Assembly (NCBI GenBank): GCA_002343075.1
Contig: DDRH01000031.1
Coordinates: 331 to 54,868, forward strand
Length of the DNA: 54,538 bases
Source of the DNA: Phycisphaerales bacterium UBA2421
GTDB taxonomy: Bacteria; Planctomycetota; Phycisphaerae; Tepidisphaerales; Tepidisphaeraceae
Direction: 5' to 3'
In this document: positions 40,060 through 49,446 of the stretch, piece after piece
How positions within the stretch are numbered: position 1 is the stretch's first letter
Layout: every line of letters begins with the position of its first letter
Translations under genes and position numbers: made by a program
The notes under the pieces: generated by a model
The model's input: only the letters and a program-made list of their open reading frames with translations
Databases searched by the model: none
What the model was told of the DNA's origin: nothing

Positions 40060-43000
40060 TCACGTGCGCCGCCGGCGGGAAACGTGAGCCGCGACGATGG
40101 TAAGCGCGGCCGCCGCTACCGGCTCAGGAACCGAGCGCGCCGGCATGTCGGCCAGCGTTAAGCCGAAGTTGGCAGCCAGCGCGGTGAAGTCGTCCAAGTT
40201 AGTCACGCCGTCGTAGTTGAAGTCGCCACTCGCCCAAGTAGACGATGCTCCAAACGCCGCGGCGAGTCGGGTGAAGTCGTTGAGGTTGACCCCGCCGGAC
40301 ATGTCGGCGTCGCCGGGGAGTGTGAAGCGAATGAGCACGCTGGTTTCATCAACCGGCTGGCCGGCGAAGGTGGCGGGAAAGCTGCTGAATAATGCCGAGG
40401 CTTCGGCGAAACCGAGGGCACGGTTGGGCGTCGCCGCAGCGATCGAACTGTTGATGCCAGCGCCGTTCCAGCTTCCGCCGGCAAAACCCGTTTGACTCAG
40501 GACGGCGATCTGCGTCAGGGGAGATGTGCCGATGTAGTCGATGATCAGGGCGTTGTCGGCGAGATCGAGGCGTCCGCCGGTGATTGAAAGTGCATTAAGC
40601 CGACTGGTGCTGGCATCCGTGCCGCCGGGGATGATGTTCATACTGCCGCCGACCGTAAGCGATTGTTCACGAATCCGTGCCGCGGTCAGTGTTGCGCCGG
40701 ACTCGACCGTTGTGGTACCCGGCGAATCGATCGCGCCAACGGACGACGTGCTGCCGGGTTGGAACACCTTTGTCCCGCCGCCGGTGAAGCTGCCAGCGCC
40801 GGTTACACTGTTGAAGAAATTGGCCGACGCACCCGTTACGACCTGAATCTCGCCAAGATTGATCAGACCGCCGCCGGACGTGAAACTTCCGCCGGCGAAG
40901 ACCAACTGTCCGCTGGGCTGGATCGTTGTCGCATTCGTGACGTTGATGCTGCGATCGTCCAAAGTAATTGAACTGCCCAGCAGCCCGCCGGCGCCGACGG
41001 TGAGGTTGGCGCTGGTAAGATTGAGGGTCCCGCCGTCGAATTGGAGCGGCGAACCGACGGCGAGTGTGGGGATGGTGAGAATCCCGCCGTCAAGCACAAG
41101 CGGCGCGGTGAGCGTTGGTGTCCCGCCGATGGACAGATGCCGGCCGGCGGCGAGGGTGTGAGTGAGTCCGAAAAGCCTGTCGAGAAATGGGTCGGTCAGG
41201 TTTGGGTTTCCAGTGATGCGGAGCAGGCCCGCGTCGAACTGGAAGGCAGCAGTGCTGTCGAGGGTGAGATTGCTCGATCGCAGGGTCCCACCGTTGAGAA
41301 TGATGGTGCCGTTGTCGCCGACGATGACGCTTTGAATGACGTCAACAGTCGCGCCGTTCTCGATGGTTAGCGTTCCAACTGAGCCGGTGGTGTTGAATGC
41401 GTTATCGCCCACCGAGAGTGTGGTTGCAATGCGCCACTGGGTCCCTGCTCCGCTGAAGGTAGCAGCCCCGGTACCGCCGATGACAGGACCGACCTGGCCG
41501 CGGTGGCTGTCGACGATTCCGCCGGAATTCACGACCAGTGTACCGAAGTTTCCGGCGCTACCGGTCACCTCAAGATCGTCGGTAACCCAGGTCGAATCCT
41601 GCCCCTGAACCAGGACGCTGGAAGATACTCCGATTGTCGAGTCCAGGCTCTGCACACGTCCGCCGTTGGTGATCTGCATGTGTCCGGTTCCGTTGCGTCC
41701 CACCGACAGTGAGCCACTGAAGATGTTCCAGATCGACCCGACGCCATCGACGCTGACGGTTCCGCTGCCACTGCTGTTCGAACCAATGGTTGCACCTCCG
41801 CTCGTGCTGACGCTTGCGGCGTCGGTGATGTTCAACGCGCCGTTGCCGCGGTTGCCGACGATCAACGAGTTGGTGGTCCATCGGGAGGCGAACCCGCGTA
41901 CGTCGACCCGGCCGACGGCGTTGAGTTGATTGGCGATCGTTGCGCTACCGTTGCCGGAAAACCACGCGCCGCCGGAGGAGATGTCCACAAAGCCATTGCC
42001 GGTGTCGGAAACGATGTTGCTGGTGCTGGTGCTGCTGCTGATGCTTGCCCCGCCGGAAACATGCATGATGCCGATGCCGTCCTTGCCGACGACAAGTTGT
42101 TCAACCCTGGCGCGGGAACTGTTTCCGGAGAGGAATAGGCGTCCAATGCTTCCGGCATTGCTGCCGACCGTGACATTCTGGCCGACGGCGTTGAGGCTCC
42201 CGCCGCCGGTGACATTGACGGTGCCTGCACCGGAGCTGCCGATGACCATGGAGCCTGTCTGAATCCACCGTGCTGTAGCACCGTCGAGGGTGATGTTGCC
42301 CGCCGAGCCTGTGAGGTTGCCGATAACCGCCGCCCCGTTGTTAAGGAACGTGCCGCCTGTATCAACCGTCATCGTTCCTGCGCCCGCGTTGCCGACGAGT
42401 AGGGACCCGGTGGTGAGTTGCGAGAAGGGGCCAGTAATGACGGCGGTGCCGTGGCCGCCAGCCCCGCTGCCGAGGTCGAACAAGCTGGTGGTCACCGTCC
42501 CGCCGCCTAAGGGGAGATTGAAGAACCCTGTTGCGGACGGGGTGCCGACGAATAGTCGCGGCGAACCAACGATCGAGCCTCCATTGGTTACCGTAAGCGA
42601 CCCGACGCCGCCCGGCACTGCACCGATGAGCATCTGCGCTGGCAGTACGCTGTTGAAGTTGAATACCCCGCCGGTGATGGTCAACCGCGCATTGCGCGCG
42701 GTGAGGATGGTTCCCGCACCGCCGACGCTTCCGACTTCGTTTCCAGTAATGGCGGTTGTGGTGAAGGTGCGGTTGGTAAGGTCGAAAGTGACAAAGTCGT
42801 TCTTGACCCGCACCGCCTGCGTCTGCGCGTTGGCGTTGAAAGTGATCGTGTAGGTGGCCAGGCCCGGCGGGAAGAAGACAGAGGAATTGCTGAAGTTCGC
42901 AACGTCATTGACGCCAGGCAACAGACCGTTTTGCCAGTTGGTACTCGTACTAAAGTTTCCACCGGCGGTGTTGCTCCACGAACGGTCGGCGGCGAGCGTG

Positions 43001-43104
43001 GGTTCGGATAACAAAGTGAGAGTCGGCAGCGACAGAAGGCCGTTCATCGCAATCCAGAGTCTCCCAAAATGCTTTCGTTGCCTTGATTTGTCCGTACTTC
43101 GCAT
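40060..43104 (-). CDS. Giant PEP-CTERM protein with T5SS-type beta repeats and dockerin-like module (paralogue 2)
   Basis: 1014 residues. The N-terminal region RKHFGRLWIAMNGLLSLPTL leads into a signal segment ending PTLAA, then RSWSNTAGGNFSTSTNWQNG as in paralogue 1. Repeats like LIVGNRGNGALNITDAASVS and LSVGRNGTGHMQITNGGRVQ fill the body. C-terminal order as in paralogue 1: GFAGGSWNGAGINSSIAAAT, GDADMSGGVNLNDFTRLAAA, FNYDGVTNLDDFTALAANFG, then VPEPVAAAALTIVAAHVSRRRRT. Tandem duplicate of paralogue 1. GAAGGTG precedes the ATG. An exosortase substrate by its tail. Confidence 0.9.
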   Translation of the reverse strand: MRSTDKSRQRKHFGRLWIAMNGLLSLPTLTLLSEPTLAADRSWSNTAGGNFSTSTNWQNGLLPGVNDVANFSNSSVFFPPGLATYTITFNANAQTQAVRVKNDFVTFDLTNRTFTTTAITGNEVGSVGGAGTILTARNARLTITGGVFNFNSVLPAQMLIGAVPGGVGSLTVTNGGSIVGSPRLFVGTPSATGFFNLPLGGGTVTTSLFDLGSGAGGHGTAVITGPFSQLTTGSLLVGNAGAGTMTVDTGGTFLNNGAAVIGNLTGSAGNITLDGATARWIQTGSMVIGSSGAGTVNVTGGGSLNAVGQNVTVGSNAGSIGRLFLSGNSSRARVEQLVVGKDGIGIMHVSGGASISSSTSTSNIVSDTGNGFVDISSGGAWFSGNGSATIANQLNAVGRVDVRGFASRWTTNSLIVGNRGNGALNITDAASVSTSGGATIGSNSSGSGTVSVDGVGSIWNIFSGSLSVGRNGTGHMQITNGGRVQSLDSTIGVSSSVLVQGQDSTWVTDDLEVTGSAGNFGTLVVNSGGIVDSHRGQVGPVIGGTGAATFSGAGTQWRIATTLSVGDNAFNTTGSVGTLTIENGATVDVIQSVIVGDNGTIILNGGTLRSSNLTLDSTAAFQFDAGLLRITGNPNLTDPFLDRLFGLTHTLAAGRHLSIGGTPTLTAPLVLDGGILTIPTLAVGSPLQFDGGTLNLTSANLTVGAGGLLGSSITLDDRSINVTNATTIQPSGQLVFAGGSFTSGGGLINLGEIQVVTGASANFFNSVTGAGSFTGGGTKVFQPGSTSSVGAIDSPGTTTVESGATLTAARIREQSLTVGGSMNIIPGGTDASTSRLNALSITGGRLDLADNALIIDYIGTSPLTQIAVLSQTGFAGGSWNGAGINSSIAAATPNRALGFAEASALFSSFPATFAGQPVDETSVLIRFTLPGDADMSGGVNLNDFTRLAAAFGASSTWASGDFNYDGVTNLDDFTALAANFGLTLADMPARSVPEPVAAAALTIVAAHVSRRRRT
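42812..42984 (-). repeat. Near-identical block shared with paralogue 1, copy 2
   Basis: Partner of 39690-39862 (171 of 173 positions by eye). Direct orientation. Marks likely gene conversion or a very recent partial duplication between neighbouring giant genes. Confidence 0.9.
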
Positions 43105-43323
43105 AGCACACCTTCGGCGCTGGAGGTTGTGGCCCCGAAGAGCATTAGGCGAGGGTTGGCGACTTGCTAACCGGACACCGGCGAGATTGTGGGACTGTTG
43201 TAAGCCCTGGAATTACAGCAACTTGCGGACGTCGGCGCGAGAAAGCCGAATCGCCGGCGCGCTATGCAGCCGGAAGGCGGCGGGGATCTGGGCGCTTGGG
43301 GGAGGCTTCCAGAGCGTCGAGCG

Positions 43324-46293
43324 TCATCGCCGCCGGCGCGCCGGTAGCATAGAGGCTGCGACGGCGAGCAGCCCGAGAATCGCCCCCGCCGGCTCGGGCA
43401 CCGCCGCCCGCGGCGCGTCGGCGGGGAGGGTTTGACCGAAATTGGCAGCCAATGCGGTGAAATCGTCGAGGTTGGTCACGCCGTCGTAGTTAAAGTCGCC
43501 GCGCGACCATCGGCTGCCCGGCTGGCCGAAACCGGCGGCCAACGCGGTAAAGTCGTCGAGGTTCACCCCACCGGATAGGTCGGCATCGCCCAACAACGTG
43601 TACCGCGCGAGGACGGCGGTACTGTCGATCGACTGGCCGAAGAACACCGCCGGCGAACCGATTTCGCTGGCCTCGGCCAGCGCCAGCGCGGCAACCGGAT
43701 TGCTTGCAGCCGTTGTGGAGTTGATGCCGTCGCCATTCCAAGCGCCGCCGTTGCGGCCTGCGATGATATACCCGCGAATGGTGGCAAAGGGAGAGCCGCC
43801 GGTGTAGTCGATGATCAAGCCGTTGTTCGACAAGTCAAACCGCCCACCGGAATCGATATCAAGCTTGTTGACCCGGCTTGCCCCGGCGTTGGTGCCGTTG
43901 GGGAGAATGGATGTCGCGCCCTCGATGAACAGTGCCTCATCGCGGATGTGTTCTGCAGAGAGGCTGCCGAACGGGCCGACGCGGGTTGCGCCGCTCTTGT
44001 TGATGCGGCCGAAGCTGGCCGGGCCTTCAAAAATCGTCGTCCCGCTGCCGGTAAACTGGCTCAGGCCGGTGACGTTTCCGAGAAAGCTGGCGATCGAGCC
44101 GGGGCTGACTCGAAACTCCGACGTCGGCACGGCGTTGGTTACATTGCCGTAAAAGGTGGCGTTTCCCGCGCCGGTAATGATCGTCTTGGCGTTTGCGATG
44201 TTGGTCAGATCGCCAAAGACGTCACTGATACCGGCGGAGAATGTCATCGTGCCGAAGTTGCTGATGACACTGGCGCGGAGCAACCCGCGGCCGTTGACTC
44301 TACCGGCGAGTTGGTTGGTGAACGTACCGCCAAACTCCACTTCGCCGCCGAGGAGGTTGATCTGCCCGCCGTTGAAGGATGTCGCGGTGCCGGTGAAGGC
44401 GATTCGCTCGCCGAGGCCGGCGCGCACTTCGCCGGCGGCGCTGTTGGAAAGCGTTCCCGCGACTGCGCCCGATCCGAGGACTTTGCCCTGGTTGGCAACA
44501 AGACCCGCGACGACCGAAGACGGATTCTGGAGCAGCAACTGCCCGCCGGGCTGCACACCGATGGTTGCGGCGGAAAGTCGCCCGCCTTGCATGGCGGCGA
44601 TTCCGCTGATGTTGATGGTCGTGCCGAGCAGATTCTGCCCGGGGTTCAGTTGCAATTGATCGCCGAGCGGCCCGCCGGCGGCAATACTCAACGTGCCGCT
44701 CGTGAGCTGCAGCGTACCGGAGGCGAAGTCCAGGATGCCTGTCGCAGCCTTGGTGAGGTTGCCAGCGCGGAGCGTTCCGCCGTCGATTTCGACGGTGCCG
44801 AGAGCGTTGATCGAGAATGTTGACAAACTCCCGGCACTCACCGTTGCGCCGGGTCCGACGCGCAGGTAGCCGTTAGAACTTATGCTCCCTACGCCGATGC
44901 TGGAACTGGCGACCCACCCGCTTCCGGTTCCGCTGACGTTGACCGTGCCTGCGGCGCCGGAGCCCACGCCAATGGATCCCGTGCCGCTCGTGAGAACCGC
45001 GCCGCCGGTGATATCCACGAGGCCTGTGCTTCCAGCAAATGCACCAACTCGAAACAGGCTGGTTCCCGCGTTGAGCGCGCTTCCCGCACCGTTCATCTGC
45101 AGCACGCCGATGGAGTTGATTGCTTCCCCGATCGTCACCGTCGTGGCGTTGACGACTCCGCCAGAGAGTATCTCCAGCGTTCCCCTGCTGTTGCCTCCGA
45201 TGTTGACCACGCCGCTGTTGATGATCGCGCCGGCGTGCTGCACTCGAACGTATCCGTTCGAGCTTGCCGTGCCGACGGCCAGCGACCCGGTGGTGAGCTG
45301 GGCATTGCTTCCAGTGACGATGAGCGTTCCATTTCCGCCCACCGAGGATCCGGATGTGCCCACGCGCATGACGCCGGTGTTGTTGTACCGCGCCGCCGAG
45401 ACACCCCCGCCGATAAATACGGTTCCGTTGCCCGCGACATCGTTAAGGCTTCCGCCCACAAAAGTATTTGAGCTGTTGTAGGTGCCGGCCGTGAGTTGCA
45501 ACACACCTGTGTTGTTGAACTGGGCCACGCGAGTGGTCGTCACCGTCGTGATGCCTGCCGCGCCCGTCTGTACGAATGTACCGTTTCCGCCGGGCTGATC
45601 GCCGATATTCATGGTTGGCGCTGAAAAAGAAGCGCCACTGAACAGCAGGGTTCCGTCAGCAAAATCGCCGATGGCCGCGGTGCCAGTGAGGCTGACATCG
45701 GCGATCCCGCCCGTCACATTCACAACCCCAGAAGCAGAACTGCTCCCGCCGACGACCAGGCTGGTGCCGGTGTATCGCCCACTCACATTGAGCGTGCCGT
45801 TGGCTAGCAGGCCAACAAACAACGAGGCGCCCATCGACAGCGTTGCGGTCGATTGCACAGTCAGCATTCCACTGCTGCCGGCAGCGCCGCCGATTATCGA
45901 CGATAGACCGGTTGCAGTGGAAATGGTTCCGTTGCCGATCGTGAGCGACCCGGCGTCGGTTCCGCCTTCGCCGATGACCATTGGGCTGGAGCCGGTGAGC
46001 GCGTAGGTCGAGCCACCCAGCGAGAACAGCACGTTGTCACGCACCGACAGACGGTCGTTGGTGACGTTGCCGGCGAAGTTGACGCCGTACAGCGCGTTGG
46101 AAGCCGTGGCATTGAATATCGCACGGTCTGCAGCGCCAGCAACGAGCGACCCGGCCCAGTTGGCCGCGGTGGTAAACGTACCGCCGCTCGCGTTCGTCCA
46201 GGTTCGATCGGCACCGTAAGCGAAGGTGCCCGAGAGCATCAGAACTGCAGAAAAAGTCGCGCGACGGGCGCGCAGCGGGGATGAGCTTGTCAT
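43324..46293 (-). CDS. Giant PEP-CTERM protein with T5SS-type beta repeats and dockerin-like module (paralogue 3)
   Basis: 989 residues. Signal MTSSSPLRARRATFSAVLML to SGTFAYGA, then DRTWTNASGGTFTTAANWAG. Body of beta repeats (GSLTIGNGTISTATGLSSII, GTLEILSGGVVNATTVTIGE). C-terminal module GRNGGAWNGDGINSTTAASN, dockerin-like GDADLSGGVNLDDFTALAAG and FNYDGVTNLDDFTALAANFG, then AVPEPAGAILGLLAVAASML and ARRRR at the end. More diverged from paralogues 1 and 2 than they are from each other. A TTGACC/CATAAT promoter lies ~50-80 bp upstream. Same strand as the other two paralogues, 219 nt before paralogue 2. Confidence 0.9.
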   Translation of the reverse strand: MTSSSPLRARRATFSAVLMLSGTFAYGADRTWTNASGGTFTTAANWAGSLVAGAADRAIFNATASNALYGVNFAGNVTNDRLSVRDNVLFSLGGSTYALTGSSPMVIGEGGTDAGSLTIGNGTISTATGLSSIIGGAAGSSGMLTVQSTATLSMGASLFVGLLANGTLNVSGRYTGTSLVVGGSSSASGVVNVTGGIADVSLTGTAAIGDFADGTLLFSGASFSAPTMNIGDQPGGNGTFVQTGAAGITTVTTTRVAQFNNTGVLQLTAGTYNSSNTFVGGSLNDVAGNGTVFIGGGVSAARYNNTGVMRVGTSGSSVGGNGTLIVTGSNAQLTTGSLAVGTASSNGYVRVQHAGAIINSGVVNIGGNSRGTLEILSGGVVNATTVTIGEAINSIGVLQMNGAGSALNAGTSLFRVGAFAGSTGLVDITGGAVLTSGTGSIGVGSGAAGTVNVSGTGSGWVASSSIGVGSISSNGYLRVGPGATVSAGSLSTFSINALGTVEIDGGTLRAGNLTKAATGILDFASGTLQLTSGTLSIAAGGPLGDQLQLNPGQNLLGTTINISGIAAMQGGRLSAATIGVQPGGQLLLQNPSSVVAGLVANQGKVLGSGAVAGTLSNSAAGEVRAGLGERIAFTGTATSFNGGQINLLGGEVEFGGTFTNQLAGRVNGRGLLRASVISNFGTMTFSAGISDVFGDLTNIANAKTIITGAGNATFYGNVTNAVPTSEFRVSPGSIASFLGNVTGLSQFTGSGTTIFEGPASFGRINKSGATRVGPFGSLSAEHIRDEALFIEGATSILPNGTNAGASRVNKLDIDSGGRFDLSNNGLIIDYTGGSPFATIRGYIIAGRNGGAWNGDGINSTTAASNPVAALALAEASEIGSPAVFFGQSIDSTAVLARYTLLGDADLSGGVNLDDFTALAAGFGQPGSRWSRGDFNYDGVTNLDDFTALAANFGQTLPADAPRAAVPEPAGAILGLLAVAASMLPARRRR

Positions 46294-46342
46294 TTGGAGA
46301 AGACCTCAAATAAACGGCGACACGGGACCCTGAAGCCTCGCA

Positions 46343-46372
46343 ATTATGGATAAACTGGACAGAAAAGGTCAA
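46343..46372 (-). promoter_or_regulatory. Sigma70-like promoter for paralogue 3
   Basis: On the minus strand: TTGACC (46372-46367), 18-bp spacer, CATAAT (46348-46343). Five of six positions match at each hexamer. The start would be near 46336, giving a ~43-nt leader with GAGG ahead of the ATG. Confidence 0.6.
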
Positions 46373-46552
46373 GGAAAATGCGCGCGATTCCGGCGGAAAT
46401 TGCCAAAACTTCATGGTTTGAGGCTCGTCCCGGCAAGTCGAACACCCCCGCGGTGGTGCGTCCGGCGCCAGGATCCCACGAAGCCCGTTACCTCGCGGCG
46501 ATTTCCGGGGCGGAGGTTAGTGCTGGACGGGGGATAGGTCGCTCCTGTCGAT

Positions 46553-46573
46553 AGCCCCCCCACGCCGGGGGCT
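46553..46573 (+). promoter_or_regulatory. Hairpin upstream of the sigma-factor gene
   Basis: AGCCCCC and GGGGGCT pair around a 7-nt loop, about 47 nt before the sigma-factor ATG. There is no T-run, so it may be a leader structure rather than a terminator. Confidence 0.3.
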
Positions 46574-46619
46574 TCAGGCAGTCTGATGGCGCGGCGGTGC
46601 GGTGAGGTGGCGGATCGGC

Positions 46620-47183
46620 ATGAAACCACGCGATGGGTTATCTTCACCCCTGATGTGGCCGATTTCGGAACAGATTTATGACGAGCTGCGCCGGTTGGCG
46701 GGCAGCTATCTGCAGTCTGAGCGCGGCGATCATACGCTGCAGGCGACCGCACTGGTGCACGAAGCGGTTTTGAAGCTCAGTGCGCGGCTGAGCGCGAGCG
46801 AACTGCCGCGCGCCGATCTCATCGCTGCTGCGGCGCAGGCCATGCGCCGGGTGCTGGTGGACCACGCGCGCACGCGCAATCGCCTGAAGCGCGGCGGGGG
46901 AGACGCGGTGGCGCGGTCAGACATGGCGCTGTTAGGCCTTGTCTATACAGAAGATACAGACGCCCAGATCGATCTGGAGGATCTGCACGCCGCCCTGGAA
47001 GAACTGGATGCAATCGCGCCGGACGCTGCCAAGATGGTTGATCTACGATTTTTCGCGGGAATCTCCGTCGACTCCGCCGCCGAGGCTATGGCGATCTCGC
47101 CTCGTTCGGCGGCGCGGCTCTGGGCATTTGCCCGGGCGTGGCTGTTTGACCGACTCACCAAAGAAGGGCATGGCAGGGACTGA
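46620..47183 (+). CDS. ECF-subfamily RNA polymerase sigma factor
   Basis: 187 residues, the usual size of the planctomycete-type ECF group. Region 2: IYDELRRLAGSYLQSERGDHTLQATALVHEAVLKL and AAAQAMRRVLVDHARTRNR; region 4: ALEELDAIAPDAAKMVDLRFFAGISVDSAAEAM followed by SPRSAARLWAFARAWL. It would direct transcription of a regulon after a signal. The stretch before YDELRR is short and lacks the usual LL..W..GD..AL.. helix. Start at 46620 has GAGGTG 10 nt upstream; a GTG at 46602 is possible. 28 nt before the kinase gene, so probably one operon. Confidence 0.87.
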   Translation: MKPRDGLSSPLMWPISEQIYDELRRLAGSYLQSERGDHTLQATALVHEAVLKLSARLSASELPRADLIAAAAQAMRRVLVDHARTRNRLKRGGGDAVARSDMALLGLVYTEDTDAQIDLEDLHAALEELDAIAPDAAKMVDLRFFAGISVDSAAEAMAISPRSAARLWAFARAWLFDRLTKEGHGRD

Positions 47184-47211
47184 GCGCATCCGTCGCTGAC
47201 TGGTACAGCCA

Positions 47212-49362
47212 ATGGAACAAGATTCTGTTCGCAAACACTTTGAAGACCTCGTCGAACTGCCGCAGGCCGATCGCCGCATCGCACTCGACGCGCTAACCGA
47301 ATCCGCCCCCGCGGTTGCCCGGCGGGTGCGCGAATTGCTCGACGCGCATGACCGGGCGGGCGCTTTCCTGCAATCGCCCATCGCATCGCTCGAACCCCTG
47401 TTGCGCGACACAACCCGGCCGGAGCACGCCGGCGAACCGGTGGGGCGATACCGGTTGATTTCCCGGCTCGGCGAAGGCTCGTTTTCGGTCGTCTGGCTGG
47501 CCCGGCAGACGGAACCGTTTGAGCGCGATGTGGCACTGAAGCTGCTGAAGCCCGGGCTGGACGTACACACCATCGCCAAGCGCTTCGACGCCGAGCGCGA
47601 TGCCCTGGCCCGGCTGGAGCATCCGAATATCTGTCGCATCTACGACGCCGGCATTCACGCTTCGGGCCGGCCCTACTTCGTAATGGAGCACGTTCCGGGC
47701 CAGCCCATCACGGCCTACGCGCTCGGCCGCCGGCTCGACCATCGCACGGTGGCGCAACTTGTGGCCGACACGCTGCGGGCGGTTGAGCATGCCCACCGGC
47801 ATGCGATTGTGCATCGCGACTTGAAACCAGCGAACGTACTGGTGAGCGAAGTTGATGCGGCGCATGTGGTCAAGGTGATCGATTTTGGCATCGCCCGGAT
47901 GATTGCGCCCGATCGCGATGCCCCGCAGACGCTTTCGCTGATTCCCACCGGATCGCCGGCCTACATGAGCCCGGAGCAGTTTCAGCCCGGGGGCGTGGTG
48001 ACGGCGCAGAGCGACGTGTTCGCCGTCGGAAGAATTCTGCTGGAACTGCTGGCTGGGCGGCGCGTGTCGCATCATGAGCCAGCCAGCCAGGTCGAGCGGT
48101 TACTTGCCGGCCGGGGGGTCGATCGCGACTTGCGCAACATCGTCCGACAGGCGACCGAGCAGCAGCCAGAAGACCGATTCAACTCCGCGGCGGAGTTTTC
48201 GCAGGCATTGGATCGATATCTCAAAGGCGAACCGGTCGCGGTGCGCCGGCGACGACCCACCGGAAGACCGAGTGCCGCAAAAATTGCCGGCGTGGCGATT
48301 GCCACTTTCATTCTGGCTGCACTGGCAATCTTTCTGCTGTTTCGGGGTAGCCGCGAGAGTGATCGACCTGGGAACCTGGAACGCCTCGCGGGCTCGGCGG
48401 TCGTCACGCCCGCCGACGCGGTGTTTCCCGCGCCCCGGCCGATGCAATTGCTCTGGAAGCGCCCGCCGCTTGCTTCGGGTGGCTGGAATTCGCTGGTGTC
48501 CGCTGGTTCCTCGCACGTGCTCTACGGCGTTTCATATGAACGCTATCTTGAAGTCATTGACGCCGACACCGGCACCACCACGCAGCGGCTGCGCCCCGAC
48601 GACCGGCTGGCGATTCGGTGTGCGCTCAGCGCCGCGGGCAACCGACTGGCCGTGGCAACCATGGAGCCAGGTGGTGCGGGCCAGCGAATCATCATTCTCG
48701 ACGCGCAAACTCTTGGCGAAACGGGCCGTTTTGACATTCCCGGCGCGATCTACGCCTTCGATTTCGTTGACGCCGCCGGCGACGTGGTGGCGATTAGTCT
48801 CAAGCTCGAGTCGGAATCGAACGTTTCGTTCTTTGAGTCGAAAACAGGCCGATTAATCGCCCGCGGGCCGGTCTGGCGCGGTGAATTCGCCCCGACCTAC
48901 CTGCTGGCGACCGGGGACGACCAGACAGTGGTTTGCAACGACAAATCAGCCACGGTCATTCGCATCAACGCCGACGACGGCAAGACCGTCACGGCTTATC
49001 GCGAGGCGGCGGCGAACCTCATTTCGGTGGCCATCGATCGCACGCAAGGCAAGCTACTCATCTGCGGCGGCTACGAAACGGCGCTGTTCGATCTTTCGAG
49101 CGAGAAAATTCTAGGGCGTTTTCAGACAACGGACGTAGTAACATCAGCCAGCCTGACCGCGGGGGGCACGGTGGTTGTCGTCGGAACCAATCGACATCAA
49201 CTCGTTGGGTTCGATGCCGCCACCGCGCGGCCCGCCTGGGTGCTGGATACGCCACTCGACCCCAGCTTCCTATCCAACCCAGTTTTCCGAGTGGAGAATG
49301 GCGTGGTCCTCATGATCAGCATGGACGGCTCGATCCACGCCGGGCAGCTTCCCACTAACTGA
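47212..49362 (+). CDS. Membrane Ser/Thr protein kinase with C-terminal beta-propeller-like sensor
   Basis: 716 residues. A short N-terminal helical region (RKHFEDLVELPQADR, LLDAHDRAGAFL) as in planctomycete kinases paired with ECF sigmas. Kinase domain ~80-355: GEGSFSVVW loop, VALKLL with Lys110, HRDLKPANVL (201-210), DFGIA (224-228), GSPAYMSPEQ. One membrane helix near 364-386 (IAGVAIATFILAALAIFLLF), then ~330 residues of repeated beta strands (VIDADTGTTTQRL, IILDAQTLGETGRF, VGFDAATARPAWVLDT) resembling a PQQ/WD40 propeller outside the membrane. Complete catalytic set, so likely active. May control the adjacent sigma factor. Confidence 0.92.
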   Translation: MEQDSVRKHFEDLVELPQADRRIALDALTESAPAVARRVRELLDAHDRAGAFLQSPIASLEPLLRDTTRPEHAGEPVGRYRLISRLGEGSFSVVWLARQTEPFERDVALKLLKPGLDVHTIAKRFDAERDALARLEHPNICRIYDAGIHASGRPYFVMEHVPGQPITAYALGRRLDHRTVAQLVADTLRAVEHAHRHAIVHRDLKPANVLVSEVDAAHVVKVIDFGIARMIAPDRDAPQTLSLIPTGSPAYMSPEQFQPGGVVTAQSDVFAVGRILLELLAGRRVSHHEPASQVERLLAGRGVDRDLRNIVRQATEQQPEDRFNSAAEFSQALDRYLKGEPVAVRRRRPTGRPSAAKIAGVAIATFILAALAIFLLFRGSRESDRPGNLERLAGSAVVTPADAVFPAPRPMQLLWKRPPLASGGWNSLVSAGSSHVLYGVSYERYLEVIDADTGTTTQRLRPDDRLAIRCALSAAGNRLAVATMEPGGAGQRIIILDAQTLGETGRFDIPGAIYAFDFVDAAGDVVAISLKLESESNVSFFESKTGRLIARGPVWRGEFAPTYLLATGDDQTVVCNDKSATVIRINADDGKTVTAYREAAANLISVAIDRTQGKLLICGGYETALFDLSSEKILGRFQTTDVVTSASLTAGGTVVVVGTNRHQLVGFDAATARPAWVLDTPLDPSFLSNPVFRVENGVVLMISMDGSIHAGQLPTN

Positions 49363-49446
49363 CCTTCGATCTCGATTTCGAGCGAGCGCTGTTGGCAGGG
49401 TCGCCGGACATCTGTCGCTGAATCGGGGGAAGGGGGAGTTGTGTCG

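Larger units (their letters stand above)
46294..46619. other. Divergent intergenic region, 326 bp
   Basis: Between paralogue 3 (minus) and the ECF sigma gene (plus). It contains the minus-strand TTGACC-18-CATAAT promoter (46343-46372), a 7-bp hairpin AGCCCCC/GGGGGCT (46553-46573) and GAGGTG 10 nt before the sigma-factor ATG. No coding sequence seen. Confidence 0.65.
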
